64,000 nucleotides of DNA from E44-bin88 sp050123275 (GCA_050123275.1 JASFHK010000005.1:1-64000); one strand, 5' to 3'; counted from the stretch's first letter, positions 26,666 through 36,379 are shown. Numbers and translations: made by a program. Notes: generated by a model not told the origin, from the letters alone.

Positions 26666-27322
26666 TTAATCGTCGTAGGGCTCGGGGGGTGGCGGGGGGA
26701 AGATGTTGATGCGGTAACGGCTGTAGGGCAGGTAATTTGTGGCCGGTTTGTCGGGCTTGTTGTCGGCCAGGCCGGCGATGCTGCCCGTAATCGGCTCATC
26801 CACCCAGTTCGAGCCGAGGGGGTACATGTAGACGATGCGGTAGGCGAGGCGGAAGAATTTCCACTTACCGTCTTCCTTGACATAATCCATGTCGTACTTG
26901 CCTAGGCAGGACATGCAGTCCAGCTTGCCGTTGCGCAGGCCGCTGACGCTGCCGTGGGAAAACCAGAGTCCACGGGCTTCAGTGCCGTCCTTGTTTATCT
27001 CGATAATTGGGTTGCAGGTCATGTGTACCGCCAGCCAGCCCGGCGTGCCTTTGTAGCGCTGTTCGCTCAGGACGTTGTTCCAGAAGCGCTTGACCCCGGT
27101 CATGCCCTCGTAGATGCCGGCGTCCTCGATATCCATGGAGATGCCCGGCGTCTTCTTGGCGAAGAGGGAGGGGATTTCGGAGTTGCGCATCATGAAGTAG
27201 AGGTGGGCGTAGCGGGACTGGAGCTTCCAGATTTCGAGGTAATCCTGGGTCCGGGACAGTGCGGCGACCTGTTCCTTGAGCTGGGCGACTTCGGCCTTGA
27301 GGTCTTTAAGGTCCTGACTCAT
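26666..27322 (-). CDS. SnoaL/NTF2-like protein with N-terminal coiled coil
   Basis: A 218-aa protein. A short coiled coil (LKDLKAEVAQLKEQVAALS) precedes an NTF2-like cone fold (IWKLQSRYAHLY, then EGMTGVKRFWNNVL). Such domains act as small dehydratases, isomerases or hydroxylase partners; no catalytic residues can be fixed here. I start at ATG 27322, with AGGAGG 5 bases upstream, rather than 18 codons earlier. First gene of the FAD oxidase operon. Confidence 0.75.
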   Translation of the reverse strand: MSQDLKDLKAEVAQLKEQVAALSRTQDYLEIWKLQSRYAHLYFMMRNSEIPSLFAKKTPGISMDIEDAGIYEGMTGVKRFWNNVLSEQRYKGTPGWLAVHMTCNPIIEINKDGTEARGLWFSHGSVSGLRNGKLDCMSCLGKYDMDYVKEDGKWKFFRLAYRIVYMYPLGSNWVDEPITGSIAGLADNKPDKPATNYLPYSRYRINIFPPPPPEPYDD

Positions 27323-27382
27323 TTTTTCCTCCTCTCGACACGGTCGGAGTGGGGGAAGGGTATGAGGGGGTACCAAGTGCTT

Positions 27383-27411
27383 ATTATTTACCCATATCCT
27401 ACCGATGTCAA
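27383..27411 (-). promoter_or_regulatory. Leftward promoter of the FAD-oxidase operon
   Basis: On the minus strand, TTGACA (27406-27411), 17-base spacer, AATAAT (27383-27388), about 60 bases before the start at 27322. Confidence 0.65.
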
Positions 27412-27430
27412 TAACCTGTTGTAGAATGCG

Positions 27431-27459
27431 TTGACAAAAGAAGTTTTAAAAACTATGAT
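27431..27459 (+). promoter_or_regulatory. Rightward promoter of the cupin gene
   Basis: TTGACA (27431-27436), 17-base spacer, TATGAT (27454-27459), about 90 bases before the ATG at 27550. It lies back to back with the leftward promoter at 27383-27411. Confidence 0.7.
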
Positions 27460-27549
27460 AGCCACAGCCCGTTCTTCTTGCCTCGTTCTATCCTGACCTT
27501 TGTTTATCGTAAATTCTATTTATCATAAATAAAAGGAGGATATACCAAG

Positions 27550-28041
27550 ATGGCGGAGACCAAGTACGGGAAGTACATTATTAGAGACCCCCTGGAAAAA
27601 GGCAAGTCGCCGATGTTGCACATTTGCGCCGAAAAAGGCTGTCATGGCGCCGCCTTTCCTAACTTTCCGGTTGAAGTCCAGCTACTTTGCATCAGCGAAC
27701 CGGTTACCTTTCCCCACCCGCCCCACGTCCACTCTGTCGACGAAATCTTTTTCATCTTCGGCAGCAACCCCGAGAACTACTACGACTTCGACGCCGAAAT
27801 CGAGATATGTCTGGGCGAGGAAGTTGAAAAACATATCATCGATTCCACGTCCATCGTCTATATCCCCGCGGGACTAGTCCACGCTCCCATTTCCGTAAAG
27901 AAGGTGAACAAACCCATCCAGTGGATGCACGTTCTCTTTACTCCTGAATACGATATGGAGCAGGGCGACGTTACCCAGCATCCCCCTCACCCCCGCGAAA
28001 AATATTCGCCCGAGGAGATAAAGAAGCTAAAGCGTGGCTAG
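27550..28041 (+). CDS. Cupin-fold protein
   Basis: A 163-aa protein with cupin metal motifs: HPPHVHSVDEIFFIFG near residue 57 (two His and Glu) and GLVHAPI near 112 (third His), consistent with one metal-binding beta-barrel. It may be a small oxygenase, isomerase or sensor; no substrate is evident. AAGGAGG lies ahead of the ATG. The end overlaps by 4 bases the end of the convergent DUF169 gene. Confidence 0.8.
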   Translation: MAETKYGKYIIRDPLEKGKSPMLHICAEKGCHGAAFPNFPVEVQLLCISEPVTFPHPPHVHSVDEIFFIFGSNPENYYDFDAEIEICLGEEVEKHIIDSTSIVYIPAGLVHAPISVKKVNKPIQWMHVLFTPEYDMEQGDVTQHPPHPREKYSPEEIKKLKRG

Positions 28042-28793
28042 CTTTCATATTCCTTCCTTAGCTCTTCAACCGTCTTCTTAAACTGGGCCTGCTTCTCCGC
28101 CTCGCTCAAGCGGTGCAGCGGCGGTACCCACTCCATGTCCTTGAGGTTATCGATAAGCATGGGCAGCGAGTCGTAGGGGAAGGAGAGCAGTATAAAGCCT
28201 TCGGGGAGCACCTTGCGCGCCTTCATGCCGAAGCCGAGCCCGGTGACGGTGTAGTTCATCTCGCCGCTTAAATACGGGTAAGCGTAAAGCCAGGCGCAGA
28301 TGAGCACCGGGGTGCTTTTGGTGGTTATCATCTTGCCGCTGGTGTAGCAATAGGCGCGGAGCAGTATTTCGGCCTGGGGTGGGGTGGCGGCGATGATAAG
28401 CAGGTCGGGCTCGAAGGGGAGCTTGTCCATCGGGGAGAAGGCGACGTACCTGACGGTGCCCTTGCCCATCTTGGGTATGTAGTTATAGATGCGGCGGTTG
28501 GCGCGGGCTTCCTTGTAAATGCCGTCCTTGGCGCCGACCTGCCCGCTCTGGAAAATGGGGTCGGCCTCTTCCATGCCCAGTATCACCGGGCCCATGCAGG
28601 AAAAGTTATCCCGGGTGGCGTAAAAAGGTTGGCTTTTGGGCGCCTCTCCGAGCATCTCGCAGAAAGCCATCTCCTTGGCCAGCTTTTTAATGCCCTTGGG
28701 CCGGTTGAGCAGGAACTTGACGCCTATCGGAGGCTGTTTAAAATCGAACTTCTTGAAGATGGAATAGTCGAGCTTAGCCGGACTCATTTTCAT
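28038..28793 (-). CDS. DUF169-family protein
   Basis: A 251-aa protein resembling DUF169: PPIGVKFL near residue 21, several Cys (CEMLGEAPKSQPF, CMGPVILGM), and a C-terminal LSFPYDSLPMLIDNL block. Function of the family is unknown to me. ATG 28793 lies only about 2-3 bases after AGGAG; ATG 28787 (two codons in) is better spaced and may be the true start. It follows the TRAP large permease gene by 37 bases, so it may share its transcript. Confidence 0.75.
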   Translation of the reverse strand: MKMSPAKLDYSIFKKFDFKQPPIGVKFLLNRPKGIKKLAKEMAFCEMLGEAPKSQPFYATRDNFSCMGPVILGMEEADPIFQSGQVGAKDGIYKEARANRRIYNYIPKMGKGTVRYVAFSPMDKLPFEPDLLIIAATPPQAEILLRAYCYTSGKMITTKSTPVLICAWLYAYPYLSGEMNYTVTGLGFGMKARKVLPEGFILLSFPYDSLPMLIDNLKDMEWVPPLHRLSEAEKQAQFKKTVEELRKEYES

Positions 28794-28829
28794 ATCTCCT
28801 TTTTCCGGAAGCGTTACGGCGGTTTATCA

Positions 28830-30128
28830 TCAGCCTTTCATCATGCCGGGTAGCCAGAGACTTATCTCGGGGACGGCTATCAGTATGGCCAGGAAGATGA
28901 ACAGGGCGATGAGGAAAGGCAGCACTCCCCGCAAAAGCTTATCCACCGGTATGTCGAAGGCGGTCCTCATCAAAAACAGCTCCAGCCCCATCGGCGGTGT
29001 AATCAGCCCTATCTGCATGTTGACCACGTAGAGGACGCCGAACCAGATGGGGTCGAAGCCCAGCGCCGTGATGACGGGGACGAAGATGGGTATGGTGAGC
29101 AGCATGATGGTTATGGCGTCGATGAAACAGCCCAGTATGAGGAGCAGTATGTTGATGCTGATAATCACCAGCCAGGGAGAGAAATCGGCGGAGGTGACGA
29201 AGCTGGTGATTATCTTGACCACTCCGGAGCTGCCGATAACGTAGGAGAAGAGCCAGGCGCCGACCATCATGAACAGAATCATGCCGTTGATAATCGCCGT
29301 TTCGATTAGCGCTCGTTTCAAGCCCTGCCAGCGCAGCCCGAAGACGGTGACGCCGATAATGAGCACCACCACGCAGCCGACGCCGGCGGCTTCGGTGGGG
29401 GAGGCGATGCCGAAATAGATGGAGCCGAGAATGGAAGCCATCACCACCACGATGGGCCAAACCCGCTTCAGCGAGGAGAAACGCACCCTCCAGCTGACGG
29501 GGCCCAGCGCGGGGCCGAGCGCCGGCCGGCGCCAGCAGATGATGATGGCTACCGCCGCCAGCATGAAGGCCAGCAAAACACCGGGTACCATGCCGGCGAT
29601 GAAGAGGTGGCCGATGGATGTCTCGGAGAGGACGCCGTAGATAATCATGCCGGCGCTGGGGGGAATCAGGGGGCCGAGCACGCCGCCGCAGCAAAGCCCG
29701 CCCATGGCCAGTGCCTTGTCGTAGCCGTAACGCTTGAATTCGGGCTCGGCGACCTTGCCCACGGCCAGTATGGTGGCGGTGCTGGTGCCGATAGCGGCGG
29801 CCATGGCGGCTTCGCCCCAGATGCTGGTGACAATCAAGCCGCCGGGGACGCGGGAGAGCCAGTTTCTGGCGGCGGCGTATATATCTTCGCCGATTTTGGT
29901 CTCGGCGATAAGACAGGCGATAAGGACGAAGAGAGGCAGCGGCGTCCAGTTAATGTTATAGAGGGTGCTGAAGGTAGTCCAGCCTACTTTCTCCAGGCTC
30001 GAGGGCCCGAAGGTGAAGAAGGCAACGGCTATGGCCGTAAAGCCCAGGGCATAGATGACGGGCATGCCCATCAGCATCAAAAACAGCATGCCCACCACGC
30101 AAACCACCGCTGCTGTGGTAAAGTCCAT
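28830..30128 (-). CDS. TRAP transporter large permease (DctM family)
   Basis: A 432-aa membrane protein with about 12 hydrophobic segments. Family landmarks: GMPVIYALG near residue 20, GCFIDAITIMLLTIPIFVP near 337, and NMQIGLITPPMG near 374. It couples solute import to an ion gradient with the DctQ- and DctP-like proteins encoded upstream. Substrate unknown, probably an organic acid. Confidence 0.93.
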   Translation of the reverse strand: MDFTTAAVVCVVGMLFLMLMGMPVIYALGFTAIAVAFFTFGPSSLEKVGWTTFSTLYNINWTPLPLFVLIACLIAETKIGEDIYAAARNWLSRVPGGLIVTSIWGEAAMAAAIGTSTATILAVGKVAEPEFKRYGYDKALAMGGLCCGGVLGPLIPPSAGMIIYGVLSETSIGHLFIAGMVPGVLLAFMLAAVAIIICWRRPALGPALGPVSWRVRFSSLKRVWPIVVVMASILGSIYFGIASPTEAAGVGCVVVLIIGVTVFGLRWQGLKRALIETAIINGMILFMMVGAWLFSYVIGSSGVVKIITSFVTSADFSPWLVIISINILLLILGCFIDAITIMLLTIPIFVPVITALGFDPIWFGVLYVVNMQIGLITPPMGLELFLMRTAFDIPVDKLLRGVLPFLIALFIFLAILIAVPEISLWLPGMMKG

Positions 30129-30180
30129 AACTACCTCATTTCTTCAACTGCTGTCGGTGAGGGTTAAGGGCGCAGTAGTT

Positions 30181-30711
30181 CTATTCGGTTTGAGTCGGGG
30201 CTTTGCGGGCCCTTAACCCGCTGATGCCTCGACAGAGCTTGCTCACCAGCACGAGGCAAAGCAGGGTATAACAGACGGGTATGACGAATTTAATGGGGGC
30301 TAACGGCAGTGCCCACGGCGTTTTACTGACCTGGCCGATGTCGAGCGCGTATAGCGCGTTGCCGAAGCTCTTCCAGGTGAGCACGGCACAGAAAATAAGC
30401 GCCATGAGCGGGAAGATGGTACGGAGGACGATAGCCTTCATGCGCTCGGGGAAACGGGAGGCGATAAGGTCATTCCTGACGTGGCGGTCCAGCCTTTCCA
30501 CACCGGCTACGGCCATCACGCCGCAAAAGAGGAGAAACATGGTGCTCAACTCGTAGGCGGCGGGGTCGGGGGAGTGGAAGATATAACGCTTGACCACCCC
30601 GTAGCTTTCTATCCAGGCCATCAGCAGCACCAGAATCCCGCTGACCAGCATGAGCCACTGGCTGATACGGCCAATTCCGTCATCTATCTTCCGTATCACT
30701 CGCATAAACAC
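30181..30711 (-). CDS. TRAP transporter small permease (DctQ family)
   Basis: A 176-aa protein with four hydrophobic segments and the DctQ features (DDGIGRISQWLMLVSG near the start, an ELSTMFLLFCGVMAVAG segment near residue 58, and RHVRNDLI). The start may be GTG 30711 or ATG 30705; neither has a strong ribosome site. Lies between the DctP and DctM genes. Confidence 0.88.
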   Translation of the reverse strand: MFMRVIRKIDDGIGRISQWLMLVSGILVLLMAWIESYGVVKRYIFHSPDPAAYELSTMFLLFCGVMAVAGVERLDRHVRNDLIASRFPERMKAIVLRTIFPLMALIFCAVLTWKSFGNALYALDIGQVSKTPWALPLAPIKFVIPVCYTLLCLVLVSKLCRGISGLRARKAPTQTE

Positions 30712-30784
30712 TTTAACATCACTCCCGCTCGAATTAGCGCTCTATTAACCTTTAAAACCGCGGGCACGCCGTTGGTTGTTCCGG

Positions 30785-31804
30785 CTAGCGAGGATATTGC
30801 TCGTTAGCGTCCTCGGCGATATCGATCACTTCCTGACCGAAGTCACCCAGTGTCGCCACCATCGAGTCGATGAAATCGCTGGCGGCGGCTTTCCACAGGT
30901 CGATCTCATCCTGCGGCACGACGTGTATGGTAACCCCGAGTGATTCCAGGTCGGCGAAGTCGGCTGCCCATTCCGACTTCAGCCAGGTATCGATGTCGTC
31001 CGACGTCGCCTTGGCTTCCTCAACCAATATGTCCTGGATATCGCCGGGCAGGTCGTTCCAGACATCCAGGTTGATGGTGAAGCCGTGTATGGCCGCTACC
31101 ATGTAGCACGACGCTAGGTAGGGAGCCACGTCGGGCAAACCGAAGATGCGCCCGGCGGCCGGCGCCGTTATCACCGCTTCCACGGTTCCCTTTTCCAGTG
31201 CCCCGTAGGACTCGGTGTAGTCAAGCGGTACGGGGGCGCCGCCCAGTGCGTCTATCAGCCCCGAAGTCGTGGGCGAGATAGCCTGTACCAGCAGGCCGTC
31301 CCAGTCCGAAAGGGCGGTAACCGGGTCGGCGGAGAAGAGTTCCACCGCGGTGTAGTTGTGCAGGCAGAGTAGCTTCTGGTTGAATTGATCTTCCAGTAAA
31401 TCGGCGTATAGCTCCTCTAGGGCCGGCATGGCGGCGATGTGGGCGTCGATGTTGTTGAACAAAAAGGGTATTTCGTTGGCGCCTAACCTGGCGTCATCGG
31501 CGGAGTTGGCACTGGGGGTGATGGCCCCCATCTCGGCGGCGCCCGTCCTCACTGCGTCGAGAAGCTCGGCAAAGGAGACCATCTGTTCGGCGCCATAATA
31601 CTCAATGGTGTAATCGGGGCCGCAGCGGGCGTTGAAGTTGTCGGCGAATTCCTGCTCAATCTCGCCGTATTCGAAGAGGGCGGCGCTGGCCATCTTGAGG
31701 ACCACCGGTTCCGCCGGACCTTCGTCCGAATCGCAGGCGGCGAAAAGACCGCCCGACATCACGACGAGCACCAGAGCCACGAGTAGGATTAACGCTTTCT
31801 TCAT
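30785..31804 (-). CDS. TRAP transporter substrate-binding protein (DctP family)
   Basis: A 339-aa binding protein. The signal peptide is followed by FAAC, a plausible lipobox with Cys near residue 29, so it is probably a lipoprotein. VVLKMASAALF opens the DctP fold and the YGALEKGTVEAVITAPAAG segment fits the family's binding-site strand. AAGGAGG is about 12 bases before the ATG. First gene of the transporter operon. Confidence 0.9.
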   Translation of the reverse strand: MKKALILLVALVLVVMSGGLFAACDSDEGPAEPVVLKMASAALFEYGEIEQEFADNFNARCGPDYTIEYYGAEQMVSFAELLDAVRTGAAEMGAITPSANSADDARLGANEIPFLFNNIDAHIAAMPALEELYADLLEDQFNQKLLCLHNYTAVELFSADPVTALSDWDGLLVQAISPTTSGLIDALGGAPVPLDYTESYGALEKGTVEAVITAPAAGRIFGLPDVAPYLASCYMVAAIHGFTINLDVWNDLPGDIQDILVEEAKATSDDIDTWLKSEWAADFADLESLGVTIHVVPQDEIDLWKAAASDFIDSMVATLGDFGQEVIDIAEDANEQYPR

Positions 31805-32316
31805 GATTACGTTTTACCTCCTTATGGATTCAACAGCTCTTCAGTTTGGCTTGTCTTAGTCGGCCACCTCCTTCAGCCGGAAAAATTCCCGGCAGTCGTT
31901 GGTTTTGGACGTGCGGTCTCCACAGCGGAGTACCGTTTTGGTTCGCGCTAAAGGGAAAAAAGGTGATGGAATTTGGGTGGGGAGGCGGGTTGATGAAGAA
32001 GGCTGGTGTGGAAGGTTGGAGGAAAACGTGGATGGTAGCGGAGGGTTGGCGGGCTTAACACACTCCGGAGTGAACGTCACTCGACCAGCACCTCGTTGCC
32101 TGGATGGCGGCTTTTGGGGAGGGTGATGGGTGGGGGAAAACTGAGGGAATAGCGGAGGGGAAAAGAGGAATGGCTGGTCGCAGCCGAGGTCGAGTCGGGG
32201 CGTGAGGAATGTATGTTATTGTTAAGCACATAGAAATTATAGCACACCGTGTCAACCCGTGGGGCTAAAAAAAGAGGTCGCTATGCCGGTATTCGGGTGG
32301 GGGCCGCAAGGCTGGC
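31805..32316. other. Gene-poor intergenic stretch (512 bases)
   Basis: G/A-rich stretch between the TRAP operon and the MBL hydrolase gene. Short overlapping ORFs occur on both strands but have low-complexity translations and no ribosome sites worth trusting. A small palindrome (CACTCCGGAGTG) lies near 32060. I see no RNA gene or clear terminator. Confidence 0.5.
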
Positions 32317-33174
32317 TCAATCCGTGCCGACGGTTAGCTCCATGCCGTCGCAGGCAAAGCGTACCCCCGGCATTTCGGCTTCCAGGGCGCGGTAGTCGTC
32401 GTAGCTGCGGTGCCAGTATTCCTCCAGGTGCATGAATAACACTTCTTTGGCCTGAATACGCTCCGCTATTTTCAGCGTTTCCTCGAAGGTATAGAGGTTG
32501 CGGCGGGTGGGGTGCTCCGCCGGGTATTCAAAGCCGTGCTTCAGCCCCGTTTCGAAGATGCCCGGCTGGGTAATGAGCAGGTCGGGGTGGCGTACTTCTG
32601 CGCGGTGCTCGGGGAAGGGCTTGATGTCGCAGGGGGCGTAGACCACCTTGGCTCCCGCTTGCTCGAAGACATAGAGGAAGACCGTCTGGTAACTATGCTC
32701 CACGGGGATGGCCGTGAGCCGGATGTCGCCGAGCTGTATTTTGTCCTTATAAGTCTTCAGCTCGACGAAGCCCCGTCTCAGGAAAAAGTCGATGAAAGGG
32801 CCGTACTGCGAGCTGACCTTTTCCAGGCTCGGTTTCAGCGCCTCCGGCAGCAGCAGGCAAATCCGCTTTTCGGGGTAGCCGTGCCAGGTGCGGAAGTCGA
32901 GCGCTATCTGCTCCACAACCCGCAGGCCTTCGCTGTGGTCGGGGTCGAAGTGGGTGAAGGTGAGGTAATCGATGCGCTCGATGTCGGCGCTGTTGAGCTG
33001 GCCGGCAATCTCGGCGGGGGTATCGATGAGCAAGTTGATATCGTGCAGAAAAGCCGAGGGGCCGGTCCTGGCGTAGGGAGCGCCCTTCTCCCGGGCTTCC
33101 CGGCAGACGCGGCACCGGCAGAGCGGTTTGGGAATGACGGCGCAGCCGCCGGAGCCCAGTATGGTCCACTTCAT
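32317..33174 (-). CDS. MBL-fold metallo-hydrolase (PhnP-like)
   Basis: A 285-aa metallo-beta-lactamase-fold hydrolase. The metal motif THFDPDHSEG (near residue 74) is the HxxxDH form; a later His lies in PVEHSYQT. An N-terminal CRCRVC suggests an extra zinc site, as in PhnP phosphodiesterases. It begins one base after the asparagine synthetase stop, so it belongs to the methyltransferase operon; its substrate there is unknown. Confidence 0.82.
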   Translation of the reverse strand: MKWTILGSGGCAVIPKPLCRCRVCREAREKGAPYARTGPSAFLHDINLLIDTPAEIAGQLNSADIERIDYLTFTHFDPDHSEGLRVVEQIALDFRTWHGYPEKRICLLLPEALKPSLEKVSSQYGPFIDFFLRRGFVELKTYKDKIQLGDIRLTAIPVEHSYQTVFLYVFEQAGAKVVYAPCDIKPFPEHRAEVRHPDLLITQPGIFETGLKHGFEYPAEHPTRRNLYTFEETLKIAERIQAKEVLFMHLEEYWHRSYDDYRALEAEMPGVRFACDGMELTVGTD

Positions 33175-33175
33175 G

Positions 33176-34789
33176 CTATTTCGCCCCGGCGGATGTCTCC
33201 TCGCGTACGTGTTTCAGGTCGCCGTCCATGGTGCCCCGCACCCGCTCCCTTTCCTCTTCGAAGTCGAAGCCGGTCCAGATGCCGATGGAGCCGAGCACCG
33301 AGTCCTGCGGGTGGAACTGGCGGAAAATCTTGAAGTAGTAGGCCGCCTCGCGGCTGTTAATCGTCGCCTCGGGGTTTTCCGCCTTGATACGCTCGAACTC
33401 GTCCTGGCTGACCTCGCTCAGGGCCAGTTTTTCGCCCAGGCTCTCGCAGCCGGCGCCCTGGGTGTACTGCACCTTGTAGCGCCAGAGTATGTCCTCGGGT
33501 AAATAATCGGTGTCCTCGAAAGCCTTGCGCAGTATCCACTTCTCGATTGAGGCGCCCACCTGTTTCGATTCGCGTATCTTGAGCTCGGGTGGAATCTTCA
33601 TGGACAGGTCGACCATAGCTGTGTCCAGGAAGGGAACCCGCAACTCCAGATTAAAGTACATGCCCATGCGGTCGGCGCGCTGCAAGTTTATATTGTGCAG
33701 GTTGCCGATGCAACGCCGTGCCTCCTTGTTGAGCATGTCGGTAGGGTAGTTCTTCATGTAATGATAGCCGGTGAAAAGCTCGTCGGCGCCTTCGCCGGTG
33801 AGCACCACCGTCACGTAGTCGGCCGCTAGCTTGCAGGTAAAGTAACAGGGTACGGCGCAGCGCACCAGTGAGGGGTCGTAGCTTTCCAGCTTCTTGATGA
33901 CGATGGGCAGCGCTTCGTAGTATTCGTCCTCGGTAAAGATAAGCTCGTGGTGGGTGGAGCCGATGTGGGCCGCCGCCACCCGCGAGGCCTTGAGGTCATC
34001 GCTCTCGTCGCCGTTTTCGTCCTTCATGCCCACCACGAAGGTGTGCAGGTTGGGGATGTCCTCGGCGGCGATGGCGGCCACCAGGCTGCTGTCCAGCCCG
34101 CCGCTGCAGAAGGAGCCGACGTGAATCTCCTTGTCGGAGAGCAGCCGCTTCTTGACGGCGCTGATGAAGGTCTCCCTGATGAGCTGGGCAGTTTCCTCGA
34201 TATCGGTGAGCAGGTGGTCGGCGATGCCGGGAACCCGGTAGAACTGCACGAAGCCTTCCTTGGGCGTGTAGTAATGCCCGGCGGGGAACTCGTGCACCTC
34301 TTTGACACCGGCCAGCGTCATCGCCCCCAGCTCGGAGGTGAAGTAGAGCTTGTCGCCCACGTAGCCGTAATAGAGCGGCTTGATGCCGATGGGGTCGCGC
34401 GCCAGCATGAAGTCGTCACCGTCGAAGATGGCGAAGGCGAACATACCGTCCAGGTCCTTAACGCACTCGGGGCCTTTTTCCTGATAGAGGTGCAGGATGA
34501 CCTCGCTGTCGGAATCGGTGGTGAAGAAGTATTTGTCCTCCAGCTTTTCCCTTAGCTCGCGGAAGTTATAGACCTCACCGTTACAGATAATGCCGGTGCG
34601 GCCCCCGTTGGTCAGTATCGGCTGGTGCCCTTTGGCTACGTCCACGATGGAAAGCCGCGTATGACCGAAAACGGTGCTGTTGAAGGTATGAATACCGCGG
34701 TCATCCGGCCCCCGGTGGGGCAGGGCGTCCAGCATCCTGTTTATCGTCTCTGTGTCTTTTACGCCGAAACATCCGGCTATGCCACACAT
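33176..34789 (-). CDS. asnB: Asparagine synthase (glutamine-hydrolysing)
   Basis: A 537-aa AsnB-type enzyme. MCGIAGC gives the N-terminal nucleophile Cys2; the glutaminase domain runs to about residue 190. The synthetase domain has the PP-loop SGGLDSSLVAA near residue 233 and LTGEGADELFTGY near 332. AAGGAGG precedes the ATG, overlapping the end of the mttB gene before it. Its place in a corrinoid methyltransferase operon is unusual: it could simply make Asn, or amidate another carboxylate. Confidence 0.9.
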   Translation of the reverse strand: MCGIAGCFGVKDTETINRMLDALPHRGPDDRGIHTFNSTVFGHTRLSIVDVAKGHQPILTNGGRTGIICNGEVYNFRELREKLEDKYFFTTDSDSEVILHLYQEKGPECVKDLDGMFAFAIFDGDDFMLARDPIGIKPLYYGYVGDKLYFTSELGAMTLAGVKEVHEFPAGHYYTPKEGFVQFYRVPGIADHLLTDIEETAQLIRETFISAVKKRLLSDKEIHVGSFCSGGLDSSLVAAIAAEDIPNLHTFVVGMKDENGDESDDLKASRVAAAHIGSTHHELIFTEDEYYEALPIVIKKLESYDPSLVRCAVPCYFTCKLAADYVTVVLTGEGADELFTGYHYMKNYPTDMLNKEARRCIGNLHNINLQRADRMGMYFNLELRVPFLDTAMVDLSMKIPPELKIRESKQVGASIEKWILRKAFEDTDYLPEDILWRYKVQYTQGAGCESLGEKLALSEVSQDEFERIKAENPEATINSREAAYYFKIFRQFHPQDSVLGSIGIWTGFDFEEERERVRGTMDGDLKHVREETSAGAK

Positions 34790-34802
34790 AAAAATCGCCT
34801 CC

Positions 34803-36341
34803 TTAAGCGTCCGAGTATACGTTTAACCGGGGCAAAAGCCCGGGTATCTCTTCGAAAATCTTGGCCGTGGTCTCGGGGTCGATATGCTCCACGGGTTTGG
34901 CCAGCAGCTCGTTCATCCTCTGGTAGGCCAGGGCGAAGACGTTGTCGCCCTCGCCTTCCCCCTCGAAGGGGTAGGAGCCCGAGATTTCCCCGCTGCGCAG
35001 TACCTGGCGGATGTAGCGGATAAACAGCTTTTGCTGTGTGGCCACCGTGTCCCGGATTTGCTTGAGCACGGTGTCCATCTCCGCCTGGTCGATGCGCGCC
35101 GGTTTTAAGAAGAACTTGAGCATCTGGAAATGGGCGTCGTCGAGCACCGCCTGGAGCAGGCAGAAAACGGCGTTGCAGTCGAGCAGCCCGTAGGCGCAGT
35201 GCAGGAACTGGGGCCCGCTCATCGTCACCAGTATGTCCGAGAACAGCCTCTCTATAGAGGCCTGTTGCCCCGGCGTCTTGGTGTCGCAGACGCCCGAGGT
35301 GGAATAGTTGGGTATGCCGTAGTAGCGCGCCATCTGGGCGCAATCGACGTGGTACTGGCTGGTCTCCACCGAGCCGTAGGAATCGCCCAGCGTGTCCATG
35401 CGCGCCCGCACCGGCACGCTGCCGTAGAGCATCGGCGTACCTTTATTTACCAGCTGCCCCAGCGTGATACCGGCCAGCACCTCGGCGTTTATCTGGGCCA
35501 TCATGCCCGCTTCCTTAATGGGCGCCGTCGTTCCCGCCTGTGGCGATGAGGAAACGGCCACGGGCAGACCCCGTCGGCAGACCTCGATGAAGGTGTCGGT
35601 GGTGTCGCCGACGAACTGCAGCGGGCTCTTGACCAGGCAGGTGATGAAGGAGATGATGGGGTTTTCCTTGAGCGCCTCCTTGCCGCCGACGATAAGCTCG
35701 GCCATCCTGACCACGTTGTCCAGCTGTTCCAGGTTGGTCAGCCCTGTCATAAAGTGCTTGGTGGTGTTATTCAGCGAGGCGAAGAACTTGTTGACGTCTT
35801 TATTGTCGTCGTTGATGTCTTCGTCCTGTATGTTCACCGTCCTGATGTAGGCGTCCAGCGTTTCCAGGTGTTCGCATACGTGCGCCGACTGGCAGAGGTC
35901 GTTGACGGTGGCGCGGCGGGGGTGGAACTCGGCCAGCTGAATCTCTACATTCTTATCCGACTTCTTGACGTAGGTGGGGAACTCAACGTCGAGACAGGTA
36001 TTGGTCTCCGAGCCGGAGACGAAAAAGACCCGCGGCTCGTCGCCCTTCATTATCAAAGTGTTTTCCGGGTTGCGCGCGCCCAGCTTGACCGTCTTGGGGG
36101 TGTTGGCGAGCGCCTCCGTTACCAGCTTTTCCGGTATCTTTATCAGCCAGGTGGGGTTGGCGCCGGAGGCAACGGCGCTTACCTCGGCGCCGTTGTCGCG
36201 GAATATCTCCGCCGCCTTTTTATTGAAGCAAATCAGACCGGGGTCGACCAGAATTTCCAGCGACGCGCGGTGGATCTGCTCTATCTGCTTTTTAGTAATC
36301 CTTTCGTAGGGTTGGGGTACTAATATTCCTTCTCTAGACAA
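34803..36341 (-). CDS. MttB-family corrinoid methyltransferase, copy 1
   Basis: A 512-aa member of the trimethylamine methyltransferase (MttB) superfamily: central GTTAPIKEAGMMAQINAEVLAG near residue 270 and CDTKTPGQQ near 350. The frame is open throughout with no internal amber codon, so it is the non-pyrrolysine type, like MtgB glycine betaine methyltransferases. It would transfer a methyl group from a quaternary or tertiary amine to the corrinoid protein at 36380. Start is TTG 36341 after GGAGGAAG. Substrate not defined. Confidence 0.88.
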   Translation of the reverse strand: MSREGILVPQPYERITKKQIEQIHRASLEILVDPGLICFNKKAAEIFRDNGAEVSAVASGANPTWLIKIPEKLVTEALANTPKTVKLGARNPENTLIMKGDEPRVFFVSGSETNTCLDVEFPTYVKKSDKNVEIQLAEFHPRRATVNDLCQSAHVCEHLETLDAYIRTVNIQDEDINDDNKDVNKFFASLNNTTKHFMTGLTNLEQLDNVVRMAELIVGGKEALKENPIISFITCLVKSPLQFVGDTTDTFIEVCRRGLPVAVSSSPQAGTTAPIKEAGMMAQINAEVLAGITLGQLVNKGTPMLYGSVPVRARMDTLGDSYGSVETSQYHVDCAQMARYYGIPNYSTSGVCDTKTPGQQASIERLFSDILVTMSGPQFLHCAYGLLDCNAVFCLLQAVLDDAHFQMLKFFLKPARIDQAEMDTVLKQIRDTVATQQKLFIRYIRQVLRSGEISGSYPFEGEGEGDNVFALAYQRMNELLAKPVEHIDPETTAKIFEEIPGLLPRLNVYSDA

Positions 36342-36379
36342 TTTCTTCCTCCCCCGGGCAGTCGGCGGAGCCGGCGTAA

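Noticed and set aside
31805..32316. Small ORFs on both strands between the TRAP and MBL genes
   Set aside because: Overlapping frames of 60-75 codons with G/W/P-rich, low-complexity translations and no convincing ribosome sites.
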